Of a DNA stretch of 64,000 bases, positions 1 to 7,619 are shown in pieces (within the stretch, counting starts at the first letter, position 1; each line of letters starts with the position of its first letter). The translations under genes and the position numbers were made by a program. This DNA comes from an uncultured Dermabacter sp. (GTDB lineage: Bacteria; Actinomycetota; Actinomycetes; Actinomycetales; Dermabacteraceae): contig CAMXWV010000012.1 in assembly GCA_947252755.1 (NCBI GenBank), positions 8,993 to 72,992 on the forward strand. Reading direction: 5' to 3'. Under the pieces are notes generated by a model. The model searched no databases. It saw nothing but the letters and a program-made list of their open reading frames with translations, and was not told the DNA's origin.

Positions 1-597
1 GCGCTCATCACGCTCGATGAGCACCCTCCAGATCTGGTGATCCTGGATGTGATGATGCCGGTGATGGACGGTCGGGAGGCGCTCCGCCGGATTCGGGAGC
101 GCCACGAGTGGCTGCCCGTCATCCTGCTCACCCAGGTGGGGGAGAGCTTTGAGCGTGCCTCAGCGCTTGACGAGGGCGCTGATGACTACCTCAATAAGCC
201 CTTTGACCCGCATGAGCTGCTGGCGCGGATCCGCGCGGTGCTGCGCCGAAGCTCCCGCGGCTCCGCCCCGTTGAGCACATCCTCAGCTCTGACCTCCGGT
301 GAGCTGCGCATCGACCGAACGGCTCGCCGCGTGTTCGTGGACGGCAAGGAGAAGCAGCTCACACCGCGTGCTTTCGCTCTGCTCGAATACCTGATGGCGC
401 ACCCTGGTGAGGTGTTCACCCGCGAGCGGCTGCTGCAGACCGTGTGGGGGTTCGATGCGATCGTCACCACCCGGGCCGTTGACCACCGCATCGCCGAAAT
501 TCGTCGGGTCATTGGAGAGGGCGAAGGAGGAGCGGCCTATATCGAAACGCTGCCGAGCCTTGGCTATCGCTTCGCGCAGCAGGTGGAGCGCTCATGA
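1..597 (+). CDS. OmpR-family response regulator (5'-truncated by window edge)
   Basis: DNA-binding response regulator whose N-terminus lies outside the window; the frame is open from base 1, so an apparent GTG at 37 is internal. The visible part starts in the receiver domain: the phosphoacceptor Asp is fragment residue 16 in LVILDVMMP, and the conserved Lys occurs in NKPFDP. A winged-helix Trans_reg_C domain follows, ending GYRFAQQ, typical of OmpR/PhoB regulators. The stop overlaps the start of the histidine kinase by 4 bases (ATGA), so the two are translationally coupled. The stimulus and target genes cannot be told from the sequence. Confidence 0.93.
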   Translation, partial: ALITLDEHPPDLVILDVMMPVMDGREALRRIRERHEWLPVILLTQVGESFERASALDEGADDYLNKPFDPHELLARIRAVLRRSSRGSAPLSTSSALTSGELRIDRTARRVFVDGKEKQLTPRAFALLEYLMAHPGEVFTRERLLQTVWGFDAIVTTRAVDHRIAEIRRVIGEGEGGAAYIETLPSLGYRFAQQVERS

Positions 598-1505
598 AGA
601 TTCACCCGCTCGCAGGAGCCGCATCGCTTGCCGCGCTGCCGCTGCTGCTCGGCCTGGCGGCATCCATTGTGTGGAAGTTGCTGGGGGAGAACCGCGAGCT
701 GTATCTCACAGCGCAGCTGGCGTGGCTGCCGTTCACCATCGGTGCGATCCTCACCCTGGCTGCGTTCCCAGCGCTCTGCGCCTGGTGGTATGCGCGCCAC
801 ACCGTGAACCAGGTGCGCCAGGAAACGGTCGCGGAGCTGACCGCCAGCCGCCGCCGGCTCATCGCCCGCCTTGACCATGAGATCAAGAATCCGATTCAGG
901 GGATTCGAGCCGCCCTTGCCGATGAGCCCTCTGAGCGGCAGCACGCCAGCATCGATGCCCAATCGCGCCGGCTCACCTCACTGCTCAGCGACCTGCGCAA
1001 GATCGGGGAAGTGGAGCACACCCAGCTCGAAGTGACGCAGATCGACCCGTCAACCCTGGTGCACGATGCGATTGAGACGGCGCGGGAGATCCCCGGAGCA
1101 AGCGAACGCACCATCCGCGAATCCCTTCCCACCGCCCCACGGCCACTGCCGCCCATCCGGGGGGACGAGGACCTTCTCTTCCTCTGCCTGGTCAACGTTT
1201 TGAGCAACGCGGTCAAATACTCCGAGCCGGGAGATGCGATCGAAGTACGCGGGCGCCAGCTGGATGCCGCCATCATGATCGAGGTGGCGGACACCGGCCG
1301 CGGCATCGCTGAGGAGGACATCCCCCTGGTATGGGAGGAGCTTGGCCGTGCCAGTGAGGTGCGCGGCATTGAGGGATCTGGCCTGGGCCTGCCGATGGTG
1401 AAGTCGATCATCGAACGGCATGGCGGCACCGCGGCGCTGACGTCATGGCACGGCGAAGGAACCTCCGTAAGCCTCACCCTCCCGTTCACGGGTCCTGCTG
1501 AATAG
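594..1505 (+). CDS. Two-component sensor histidine kinase
   Basis: Membrane histidine kinase of 303 residues, partner of the regulator it overlaps. Two hydrophobic segments lie near residues 8-25 and 40-65 with only a short loop between them, so there is little room for an extracellular sensor domain; it may sense within the membrane. The H-box is DHEIKNP with His95. The N-box NVLSNAVKYS, G1 box DTGRGI and G2 box GSGLGLPMVKSI mark an intact HATPase_c domain. This is small for the family. Signal unknown; no ligand-binding domain is visible. Confidence 0.92.
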   Translation: MKIHPLAGAASLAALPLLLGLAASIVWKLLGENRELYLTAQLAWLPFTIGAILTLAAFPALCAWWYARHTVNQVRQETVAELTASRRRLIARLDHEIKNPIQGIRAALADEPSERQHASIDAQSRRLTSLLSDLRKIGEVEHTQLEVTQIDPSTLVHDAIETAREIPGASERTIRESLPTAPRPLPPIRGDEDLLFLCLVNVLSNAVKYSEPGDAIEVRGRQLDAAIMIEVADTGRGIAEEDIPLVWEELGRASEVRGIEGSGLGLPMVKSIIERHGGTAALTSWHGEGTSVSLTLPFTGPAE

Positions 1506-1587
1506 ACGCGCAGTACCCCCGCTGCCGGCTCCTGGCAGCGCCCGGCTCAGCGAGACCAAGCACACACGACCGCCGCATCCCGGCCCC

Positions 1588-1616
1588 TTACCAAGACCAC
1601 GTGCGTGCCGTAGACT
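1588..1616 (+). promoter_or_regulatory. Promoter of the rplN (spc) operon
   Basis: TTACCA (1588-1593) and TAGACT (1611-1616) are separated by exactly 17 bp, a good SigA-type match upstream of the ribosomal operon. It implies an mRNA leader of about 290 bases before rplN. Assigned by eye. Confidence 0.55.
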
Positions 1617-1915
1617 AGACGGGTTGCTGTGTGGACGCACCCGGTGGGCCTACAGGCCTGCAGGAGGTGCCACTGAGCACAGGACCCGGTCCTCGGGCCC
1701 CGTGAGGGACCCATCCCAGCCGGAGACCTTGCATCGCCGATCGGCAGTGCCTGAGTCCGGTTCGGGGTTTTTTGATGCCCGGGAACTGGAACCCGCTGCG
1801 CTCCACGTGAGCGCGGAGGAAAACAAGTCCGATATCCGTTCCGCAAGGCTCATCTGACCGCCCAGCCCACCGGCCGGGCGCAGGAGAGAACCGGCGAGAC
1901 GCAAGGAGAACGTTA
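1617..1915 (+). promoter_or_regulatory. Long structured leader upstream of rplN
   Basis: This roughly 300-base stretch has no convincing protein gene; the 77-codon frame inside it (1624-1857) does not resemble any family I know. It has several potential hairpins: GGCC-TACA-GGCC near 1648, GGAC-CCG-GTCC near 1682, CGGG/CCCG around 1779-1794, and a 6-bp stem GCGCTC/GAGCGC at 1798-1814 with a 5-base loop. A weak intrinsic-terminator shape lies at 1750-1773. A leader like this could bind a ribosomal protein and control the operon, but I could not match it to a named leader family. Confidence 0.4.
1750..1773 (+). terminator. Possible attenuator in the rplN leader
   Basis: CCTGA (1750-1754) can pair with TCGGG (1762-1766, one T-G pair), leaving a 7-base loop, followed by six T residues at 1768-1773. 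The stem is short, so it may be a conditional terminator rather than a full stop signal. It lies about 140 bases upstream of the rplN start. Confidence 0.35.
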
Positions 1916-2284
1916 GTGATTCAGCAGGAGTCGCGACTCAAGGTCGCCGACAACACCGGTGCAAAGGAGATCCTCTGCATCCGTGTTCTCGGCGGTTCCG
2001 GTCGCCGTTACGCCGGCATTGGCGACAAGATCGTTGCCACCGTGAAGGATGCCATTCCTGGCGGCAACGTCAAGAAGGGGGACATCGTGAAGGCGGTAGT
2101 GGTCCGCACCACGAAGGAAGTCCGCCGTGCCGATGGTTCCTACATCCGCTTCGATGAAAACGCAGCCGTCATCCTCAAGAACGACGGTGAGCCGCGCGGC
2201 ACCCGCATCTTCGGCCCCGTGGGCCGTGAGCTGCGCGACCGCCGGTTCATGAAGATCATCTCGCTGGCACCGGAGGTGCTGTGA
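1916..2284 (+). CDS. rplN: 50S ribosomal protein L14
   Basis: L14 binds 23S rRNA at the subunit interface and contacts 16S rRNA. The 122-residue product has the usual length and begins MIQQESRLKVADNTGAKEI, the family signature. The start is GTG, preceded by an AAGGAGA-type ribosome-binding site. It is the first gene of the cluster here: rpsQ and the rest of the S10 operon do not precede it, a two-component system does. Only one base separates it from rplX, consistent with one transcript. Confidence 0.98.
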   Translation: MIQQESRLKVADNTGAKEILCIRVLGGSGRRYAGIGDKIVATVKDAIPGGNVKKGDIVKAVVVRTTKEVRRADGSYIRFDENAAVILKNDGEPRGTRIFGPVGRELRDRRFMKIISLAPEVL

Positions 2285-2285
2285 C

Positions 2286-2702
2286 ATGGCAAAGATGAAG
2301 ATCAAGAAGGGTGACCTGGTTCAGGTCATCACCGGGCGCACCAGCGATGCAGACAAGATCGCAGCCCGCAACAAGACCCGCGCTGAGAAGGGCAAAGCCG
2401 AGCTCACCGCTGGTGACAAGGGCAAGCAGGGCCGCGTGCTCCAGGTGTTCCCTGACACGCAGCGCGTGGTGGTGGAAGGCGTCAACCGCGTGACCCGCCA
2501 CCTCAAGCCGGGCATGAACGGCCAGGCCGGCGGCATCGACCAGATCGAGGCCCCGATCCACGTCTCGAAGGTCATGCTGGTGGACCCCGAGGACAACAAG
2601 CCGACCCGCGTCGGCTTCCGTGAAGAGACGGTTGAGCTGGAGAACGGCCGCACCAAGACGGTGCGCGTGCGCTACTCCAAGCGCTCCGGGAAGGACATCT
2701 GA
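2286..2702 (+). CDS. rplX: 50S ribosomal protein L24 with an extra segment in the KOW loop
   Basis: L24 is an assembly-initiator protein binding the 5' end of 23S rRNA. The KOW motif is recognisable (KKGDLVQVITG at the start, DKGKQGRVLQVFPDTQRVVVEG later), but about 20-25 extra charged residues, roughly 18-43, sit in the loop between the two halves. The 138-residue length exceeds the usual 104-120. The end (KTVRVRYSKRSGKDI) is typical of actinobacterial L24. The frame is intact and the stop overlaps the rplE start by one base (TGATG). Confidence 0.97.
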   Translation: MAKMKIKKGDLVQVITGRTSDADKIAARNKTRAEKGKAELTAGDKGKQGRVLQVFPDTQRVVVEGVNRVTRHLKPGMNGQAGGIDQIEAPIHVSKVMLVDPEDNKPTRVGFREETVELENGRTKTVRVRYSKRSGKDI

Positions 2703-3268
2703 TGGCAGAGACGAACCAGAAGACCGCCCCGCGTCTCAAGCAGCAGTACCAGGAGAGCATCAAGTCCGCTCTCCAGGAGCAGTTCGAGTACCCGAACGTC
2801 ATGCTCATCCCCGGCCTCACCAAAGTTGTGGTGAACATGGGCGTGGGCGAAGCAGCGCGCGACTCCAAGGTGATCGACGGTGCGATCAAGGATCTCACCA
2901 CCATCACCGGCCAGAAGCCGGTCGTGACCAAGGCCCGCAAGTCCATTGCGCAGTTCAAGCTGCGTGAGGGCATGCCGATCGGTGCGCATGTGACCCTGCG
3001 CGGCGACCGCATGTGGGAGTTCCTTGACCGCCTGATCTCCACGGCTCTTCCGCGCATCCGCGACTTCCGCGGCCTGTCGCCGAAGCAGTTCGACGGTGCT
3101 GGCAACTACACTTTCGGCCTCTCGGAGCAGGTCATGTTCCACGAGATCGATCAGGATCAGATTGACCGGATCCGCGGCATGGACATCACGATCGTGACCA
3201 CCGCGAAGACCGACGACGAGGGACGCGCGCTGCTCAAGGCGCTCGGCTTCCCGTTCAAGGAGAACTGA
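2702..3268 (+). CDS. rplE: 50S ribosomal protein L5
   Basis: L5 binds 5S rRNA and contacts the P-site tRNA in the central protuberance. The 188-residue product has the conserved segments YPNVMLIPGLTKVVVNMGVG near the N-terminus and IRDFRGLSPKQFDGAGNY centrally. A short N-terminal extension (METNQKTAPRLK-like) is common in actinobacteria. It overlaps rplX by one base and is followed one base later by the S14 gene, fitting the canonical spc order. Confidence 0.98.
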   Translation: MAETNQKTAPRLKQQYQESIKSALQEQFEYPNVMLIPGLTKVVVNMGVGEAARDSKVIDGAIKDLTTITGQKPVVTKARKSIAQFKLREGMPIGAHVTLRGDRMWEFLDRLISTALPRIRDFRGLSPKQFDGAGNYTFGLSEQVMFHEIDQDQIDRIRGMDITIVTTAKTDDEGRALLKALGFPFKEN

Positions 3269-3269
3269 T

Positions 3270-3455
3270 ATGGCCAAGACAGCGCTTATCAACAAGCAGC
3301 AGCGCAAGCCGAAGTTCAAGGTGCGCGCATACACCCGGTGCCAGCGCTGCGGACGTCCGCACTCTGTGTACCGCAAGTTCGGTCTCTGCCGAGTCTGCCT
3401 GCGCGAGCTCGCCCATCGCGGTGAGCTGCCCGGCGTGACGAAGAGCAGCTGGTAA
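3270..3455 (+). CDS. rpsN: 30S ribosomal protein S14, zinc-binding type Z
   Basis: Small 61-residue S14 of the head of the 30S subunit. Four cysteines (C24, C27, C40, C43) form two CXXC pairs that bind zinc, which defines the short zinc-dependent form as opposed to the roughly 100-residue zinc-free paralogue made under zinc starvation. Position between rplE and rpsH is canonical. No zinc-free paralogue lies in the window. Confidence 0.98.
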   Translation: MAKTALINKQQRKPKFKVRAYTRCQRCGRPHSVYRKFGLCRVCLRELAHRGELPGVTKSSW

Positions 3456-3511
3456 GGACGATCGCCACAGGTCCCTGACAGGGAAACCACGGTGAGAAAG
3501 AAGCATTCGAC

Positions 3512-3913
3512 ATGACAATGACTGATCCGATCGCGGACATGCTCACGCGGATTCGTAACGCCTCCGGTGCGTTTCACGAAGACGTCACCATGCCGTACTC
3601 GAACTTGAAGTCTCGCATCGCCGAGATCCTCAAGGCCGAGGGATACATCAACGACTGGCGCGAGGAAGAGGCCGAGGTCGGCAAGAACCTCGTCGTCACC
3701 CTCAAGTACAACCACCAGGCTCGCGAGCGCGCAATCTCCGGAGTGCGCCGCATCTCCAAGCCGGGCCTGCGGGTCTACGCAAAGTCCACCAACCTGCCCA
3801 AGGTGCTCGGCGGCCTGGGCGTGGCGATCCTGTCCACGTCCTCCGGCCTCCTCACCGATAAGCAGGCAGCACAGAAGGGCGTGGGTGGGGAAGTCCTCGC
3901 CTACGTCTGGTAA
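3512..3913 (+). CDS. rpsH: 30S ribosomal protein S8
   Basis: S8 binds the central domain of 16S rRNA and in other bacteria also represses the spc operon by binding its mRNA. The 133-residue product begins MTMTDPIADMLTRIRNA and ends in the conserved GGEVLAYVW. The start at 3512 gives the usual actinobacterial N-terminus. The 56-base gap from rpsN is short enough for cotranscription; rplF follows after 20 bases with an AAAGGAGAA ribosome-binding site. Confidence 0.98.
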   Translation: MTMTDPIADMLTRIRNASGAFHEDVTMPYSNLKSRIAEILKAEGYINDWREEEAEVGKNLVVTLKYNHQARERAISGVRRISKPGLRVYAKSTNLPKVLGGLGVAILSTSSGLLTDKQAAQKGVGGEVLAYVW

Positions 3914-3933
3914 CCGGAAAGGAGAACCGAACA

Positions 3934-4476
3934 GTGTCTCGAATTGGACGACTTCCGGTTTCCGTGCCGGCTTCCGTCACCGGTGTGACGATCGACGGCC
4001 AGCGCGTGCAGATCGCCGGCCCCAAGGGCGAACTCAGCTACGATGTCCCGGCTCCGCTGAGCATCGAGCGTGCAGAGGACGGCACCATCACGGTGACCCG
4101 CCCCGATGACGAGCGTGAAACGCGGTCGCTGCACGGCCTGGCTCGCACCCTCATCAACAACATGGTCATCGGTGTGACCGAGGGCTTCACCAAGAAGCTC
4201 GAGATCCACGGCACCGGTTACCGTGTCATCGCCAAGGGCTCAGACCTTGAGTTCAACCTGGGCTTCTCCCACCCGATTCTTGTGAAGGCGCCCACCGGCA
4301 TCACCTTCACTGTGGAGGGTCCCACCAAGTTCTCGGTCTCGGGCTACGACAAGCAGCTGGTCGGTGAGACCGCCGCCAAGATCCGCAAGCTTCGCAAGCC
4401 TGAGCCCTACAAGGGCAAGGGCGTGCGTTACGCGGACGAGACCGTGCTGCGCAAGGCCGGAAAGGCTGGTAAGTGA
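3934..4476 (+). CDS. rplF: 50S ribosomal protein L6
   Basis: L6 sits near the sarcin-ricin loop and the factor-binding site of the large subunit. The 180-residue product starts with GTG and reads MSRIGRLPVSVP; the C-terminal half carries KPEPYKGKGVRYADE, a diagnostic L6 motif. Two L6 repeats are present and the length is normal. A good ribosome-binding site (AAAGGAGAA) precedes the start. The rplR start lies two bases after its stop. Confidence 0.98.
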   Translation: MSRIGRLPVSVPASVTGVTIDGQRVQIAGPKGELSYDVPAPLSIERAEDGTITVTRPDDERETRSLHGLARTLINNMVIGVTEGFTKKLEIHGTGYRVIAKGSDLEFNLGFSHPILVKAPTGITFTVEGPTKFSVSGYDKQLVGETAAKIRKLRKPEPYKGKGVRYADETVLRKAGKAGK

Positions 4477-4478
4477 TT

Positions 4479-4865
4479 ATGGGTTTCGCTGAGAAGCACA
4501 CCCGCGGTGACCGCAACTCCCGCGTCCGCGCACGCGGCCGTCGTCACCTGCGCCTGCGCCGTCGCATCGTCGGCACGGCTGAGCGTCCGCGCCTGGTCGT
4601 CACCCGTTCCTCGCGTCACGTCTTCGTTCAGGTTGTGGACGATGCCAGGGGCCACACCCTGGCATCCGCCTCGACCATGGAGGCAGACCTGCGCGCAGAC
4701 GGCGGCACCAAGTCCGAGAAGGCTAAGAAGGTGGGCGCCCTGGTGGGCGAGCGCGCCAAGGCCGCCGGTGTCGACGCGGTCGTCTTCGACCGCGGCGGTA
4801 ATAAGTACCACGGTCGCGTGGCCGCCGTCGCCGACGGTGCCCGCGAGGCCGGTCTGACTCTGTGA
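4479..4865 (+). CDS. rplR: 50S ribosomal protein L18
   Basis: L18 binds 5S rRNA together with L5. The product of 128 residues begins MGFAEKHTRGDRNSRVRARG and ends AAVADGAREAGLTL, normal for the family. I chose ATG at 4479 rather than an in-frame GTG at 4473, because the ATG gives the usual N-terminus and the GTG lies inside the rplF stop region. Order rplF-rplR-rpsE is canonical. Confidence 0.97.
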   Translation: MGFAEKHTRGDRNSRVRARGRRHLRLRRRIVGTAERPRLVVTRSSRHVFVQVVDDARGHTLASASTMEADLRADGGTKSEKAKKVGALVGERAKAAGVDAVVFDRGGNKYHGRVAAVADGAREAGLTL

Positions 4866-4898
4866 CCACTCCGGACATAGGACGAGAAGAGGATTAAT

Positions 4899-5579
4899 AT
4901 GGCTGCACAGCAGCGCAACAACGGTCCCGCCGCCTCCGGCCGGAGGGGCGAGAACGAAGAGAACCGCGGTCGCGGAGGCGACCGTCAGGGCGGCCGTCGC
5001 GGAGACCGCGGCGGGCGTCAGGAAGAGAAGTCGGCATTCGTCGAGCGTGTTGTCCACATCAACCGCGTGTCCAAGGTCGTCAAGGGCGGCCGCCGCTTCG
5101 CCTTCACCGCTCTCGTGGTGGTGGGCGATGGCGATGGCACCGTGGGCGTGGGCTACGGCAAGGCGAAGGAAGTGCCGGCCGCCATTTCCAAGGGTGTTGA
5201 GGAAGCGAAGAAGAACTTCTTCCGCGTTCCGCGCATCAAGGGCACGATCGTTCACCCGGTTCAGGGTGAGGACGCAGCCGGCGTGGTGTTCATGCGTCCG
5301 GCAGCCCCGGGTACCGGTGTGATCGCCGGCGGTCCGGTGCGTGCAGTGCTCGAATGCGCAGGCGTGCATGACGTGCTGACCAAGTCGCTCGGCTCTTCCA
5401 ACGCGCTCAACATCGTCCGCGCAGCCGTGAACGCTCTCCAGCAGCTTGAAGAGCCGGAGGCGGTTGCAGCCCGCCGCGGTCTTCCGCTGGAGGACGTTGT
5501 TCCCGGCTACCTGCTGCGCGCACAGGCCGAAGGCCGTGCCGCTGCTCGCGCCGCGCGTGAAGAGAAGGTAGGTGCCTGA
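4899..5579 (+). CDS. rpsE: 30S ribosomal protein S5 with Arg/Gly-rich N-terminal extension
   Basis: S5 lies near the decoding centre and mRNA entry tunnel and affects translational accuracy. Residues 45-205 form the usual S5 domains, recognisable by VVHINRVSKVVKGGRRF and GYGKAKEVPAAISKG. Residues 1-44 form an Arg/Gly-rich, probably disordered tail (GRRGENEENRGRGGDRQGG), longer than in most bacteria though extensions here are known in actinobacteria. The stop overlaps the start of rpmD by one base. Confidence 0.97.
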   Translation: MAAQQRNNGPAASGRRGENEENRGRGGDRQGGRRGDRGGRQEEKSAFVERVVHINRVSKVVKGGRRFAFTALVVVGDGDGTVGVGYGKAKEVPAAISKGVEEAKKNFFRVPRIKGTIVHPVQGEDAAGVVFMRPAAPGTGVIAGGPVRAVLECAGVHDVLTKSLGSSNALNIVRAAVNALQQLEEPEAVAARRGLPLEDVVPGYLLRAQAEGRAAARAAREEKVGA

Positions 5580-5758
5580 TGCAGCTCAAGGTGACTCAGG
5601 TCAAGTCTGTTATCGGCGGCAACCGCACCCAGCGTGAAACCGTGCGCGGCCTCGGCCTCAAGCGCATCGGTGACGTTGTGGTGAAGGAAGACCGTCCCGA
5701 GATCCGCGGCATGATCAATGTCGTCCGTCACCTGGTGACGGTGGAAGAGGTGGACTGA
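5579..5758 (+). CDS. rpmD: 50S ribosomal protein L30
   Basis: Small 59-residue L30, between rpsE and rplO as expected. It reads MQLKVTQVKSVIGGNRTQRE at the N-terminus and ends VVRHLVTVEEVD, matching the short bacterial L30 family. The ATG overlaps the rpsE stop (TGATG), so translation is coupled. Three bases separate it from rplO. It is a 5S-region protein of the large subunit; nothing about it is unusual. Confidence 0.97.
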   Translation: MQLKVTQVKSVIGGNRTQRETVRGLGLKRIGDVVVKEDRPEIRGMINVVRHLVTVEEVD

Positions 5759-5761
5759 TCC

Positions 5762-6211
5762 ATGGCGAATGAACCGCTGAAGCTCCATGACCTTCGCCCC
5801 GCAGCGGGCGCGAAGACCGCCCGCACCCGCGTGGGCCGTGGTGAGGCATCCAAGGGCAAGACCGCAGGCCGTGGCACCAAGGGCACGAAGGCCCGCTACC
5901 AGGTGCCGGCTGGCTTCGAAGGCGGCCAGACCCCGATGCATCGCCGTCTGCCCAAGCTGCGCGGCTTCAACAACAAGTTCAAGGTGACCTACCAGGTTGT
6001 GAACCTGGCGGCCCTGCAGGAGCTGTTCCCCGAGGGTGGCACCGTGGCTGTTGAAGACCTCGTTGCCAAGGGCGCAGTGCGCAAGAACCAGCCCGTGAAG
6101 GTGCTCGGTGACGGCGAGCTGTCCGTGAAGCTCAACGTGACCGCGCAGAAGTTCTCTGCATCGGCCGTTGAGAAGATCGAGGCCGCTGGCGGCTCGGTGA
6201 CGGTGGCCTGA
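5762..6211 (+). CDS. rplO: 50S ribosomal protein L15
   Basis: L15 is a late-assembly protein of the large subunit. The 149-residue product has the glycine-rich N-terminal extension (TRVGRGEASKGKTAGRGTKG) and the FEGGQTPMHRRLPKLRGF segment that defines the family. It is the last ribosomal gene before a perfect 16-bp hairpin and secY, so it probably ends the first transcription unit while secY gains its own promoter. Confidence 0.98.
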   Translation: MANEPLKLHDLRPAAGAKTARTRVGRGEASKGKTAGRGTKGTKARYQVPAGFEGGQTPMHRRLPKLRGFNNKFKVTYQVVNLAALQELFPEGGTVAVEDLVAKGAVRKNQPVKVLGDGELSVKLNVTAQKFSASAVEKIEAAGGSVTVA

Positions 6212-6237
6212 CCCCGTTCCGTGCACGTCACGCATCT

Positions 6238-6267
6238 TTGACGAGGCACCGCGGCCCAGAATAGTCT
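6238..6267 (+). promoter_or_regulatory. Probable secY promoter lying across the rplO terminator
   Basis: TTGACG (6238-6243) is followed by TAGTCT (6262-6267, 18-bp spacing; ATAGTC at 6261 gives 17). The -10 box falls in the loop and the 3' arm of the terminator stem, so transcription would begin near 6274 inside the second arm and the new RNA could not form the hairpin. Assigned by eye. Confidence 0.5.
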
Positions 6268-6287
6268 GGGCCGCGGTGCCTTCTTCC
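6245..6287 (+). terminator. Intrinsic terminator after rplO
   Basis: A perfect 16-bp stem (6245-6260 with 6265-6280) with the 4-base loop ATAG is followed by TTCTTCC. It is the strongest hairpin in the ribosomal region and separates rplO from secY, whose ribosome-binding site AGGAGG starts only 22 bases after the stem. Confidence 0.8.
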
Positions 6288-6313
6288 ATTCCGGCATCAC
6301 TAGGAGGCTCCGG

Positions 6314-7618
6314 GTGAGTAACCCCGTCATTCGCGCCATGCGCACTCCTGAGCTGCGCAATAAGATCCTGCTCGTGCTCGGGCTGCTGGCCGTGTACCGC
6401 CTCGGAGTGTTCATCCCCACCCCGGGATTCGACTATCGCAACGTGAACGCGTGCGTGGACCAGTCCCTTCAGGGCGCCGGCGGCAGCATGCTCGGCATCG
6501 TCAACATGTTCTCCGGCGGTGCGCTCCTGCAGATGTCCATCTTCGCGCTCGGAGTGATGCCGTACATCACCGCGTCGATCATCATCCAGCTGCTGCGTGT
6601 GGTGATCAAACGCTTCGACGAGCTCCACAAAGAAGGCCAAGCCGGCACCGCCAAGCTCACCCAGTACACCCGCTACCTCACCATCGGCCTGGCCGTGCTG
6701 CAGTCCACCACGGTGATCACCCTGGTGCGCAGCGGCAACTTCTTTGTGGGCTGTGATCTGCCGCTGGTGCCGAACTCCGCAGCGTGGATGCAGGGCCTGA
6801 TGATCCTCACCATGACCACCGGCACCGTGGTGATCATGTGGATCGGCGAGCTGATCACGGAGAAGGGCATCGGCAACGGCATGTCCCTGCTGATCTTCAC
6901 CTCCATCGCCGCCGGGTTCCCCGCCTCCCTTGGCCAGATCTGGCAGCTGCAGGGCTGGCTGATCTTCTCCATCGTGTTCCTGGTGGGCATGGCACTCGTC
7001 GTGGCGATCATCTACGTGGAACAGTCCCAGCGCCGCATCCCCGTGCACTATGCGAAGCGCCAGGTGGGCCGCCGCCTCGTGGGCGGCACCTCCACCTACA
7101 TCCCGATCAAGGTGAACCAGGCCGGTGTGATCCCGGTGATCTTCGCCTCCTCCCTGCTGGCGATGCCGATGCTGCTCGCCCAGTTCGGCGATCCGGAAGC
7201 TGGCTGGGTGAAGTTTCTGGCCCAGCACTTCCAGTCCGGCCAGGGCGGCTCCTGGCTGTATAACGTGACGTTCTTCCTGCTCGTCGTGTTCTTCGCCTAC
7301 TTCTACGTGTCCATCACCTTCAACCCGGAGGAGATCGCGGACAACATGAAGAAGTACGGCGGCTTCATCCCCAACGTGCGCGCCGGCAGGCCCACCGAAA
7401 ATTACCTGCGGTACGTGATCAACCGGGTGCTGGCCGCAGGCTCCCTGTACCTGGGGCTGATGGCGCTGATCCCCGTGATCGCCTTCGCGCTGATCGGCGC
7501 CGACCAGAACTTCCCGTTCGGAGGAGTGTCCATCCTGATCATCATCGGCGTTGGTCTGGACACCGTGAAGCAGATCTCCTCCCGTCTCCAACAGCACCAT
7601 TACGAAGGGATCCTCTGA
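6314..7618 (+). CDS. secY: Preprotein translocase subunit SecY
   Basis: Channel-forming subunit of the Sec translocon in the cytoplasmic membrane, working with SecE, SecG and the motor SecA. The 434-residue product has about ten membrane segments and the conserved start LRNKILLVLGLLAVYRLGVFIPTPG. The cytoplasmic loops include KRFDELHKEGQAGTAKLTQYTRY and the segment around YVEQSQRRIPVHYAKR. Start GTG is preceded by AGGAGG. Only one base separates it from adk, so secY-adk-map are probably one unit. Confidence 0.98.
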   Translation: MSNPVIRAMRTPELRNKILLVLGLLAVYRLGVFIPTPGFDYRNVNACVDQSLQGAGGSMLGIVNMFSGGALLQMSIFALGVMPYITASIIIQLLRVVIKRFDELHKEGQAGTAKLTQYTRYLTIGLAVLQSTTVITLVRSGNFFVGCDLPLVPNSAAWMQGLMILTMTTGTVVIMWIGELITEKGIGNGMSLLIFTSIAAGFPASLGQIWQLQGWLIFSIVFLVGMALVVAIIYVEQSQRRIPVHYAKRQVGRRLVGGTSTYIPIKVNQAGVIPVIFASSLLAMPMLLAQFGDPEAGWVKFLAQHFQSGQGGSWLYNVTFFLLVVFFAYFYVSITFNPEEIADNMKKYGGFIPNVRAGRPTENYLRYVINRVLAAGSLYLGLMALIPVIAFALIGADQNFPFGGVSILIIIGVGLDTVKQISSRLQQHHYEGIL

Positions 7619-7619
7619 C

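Noticed and set aside
1617..1915. Known ribosomal leader (L10-type) upstream of rplN
   Set aside because: Some short elements look similar, but the key sequences could not be aligned and the downstream gene is wrong for that family.
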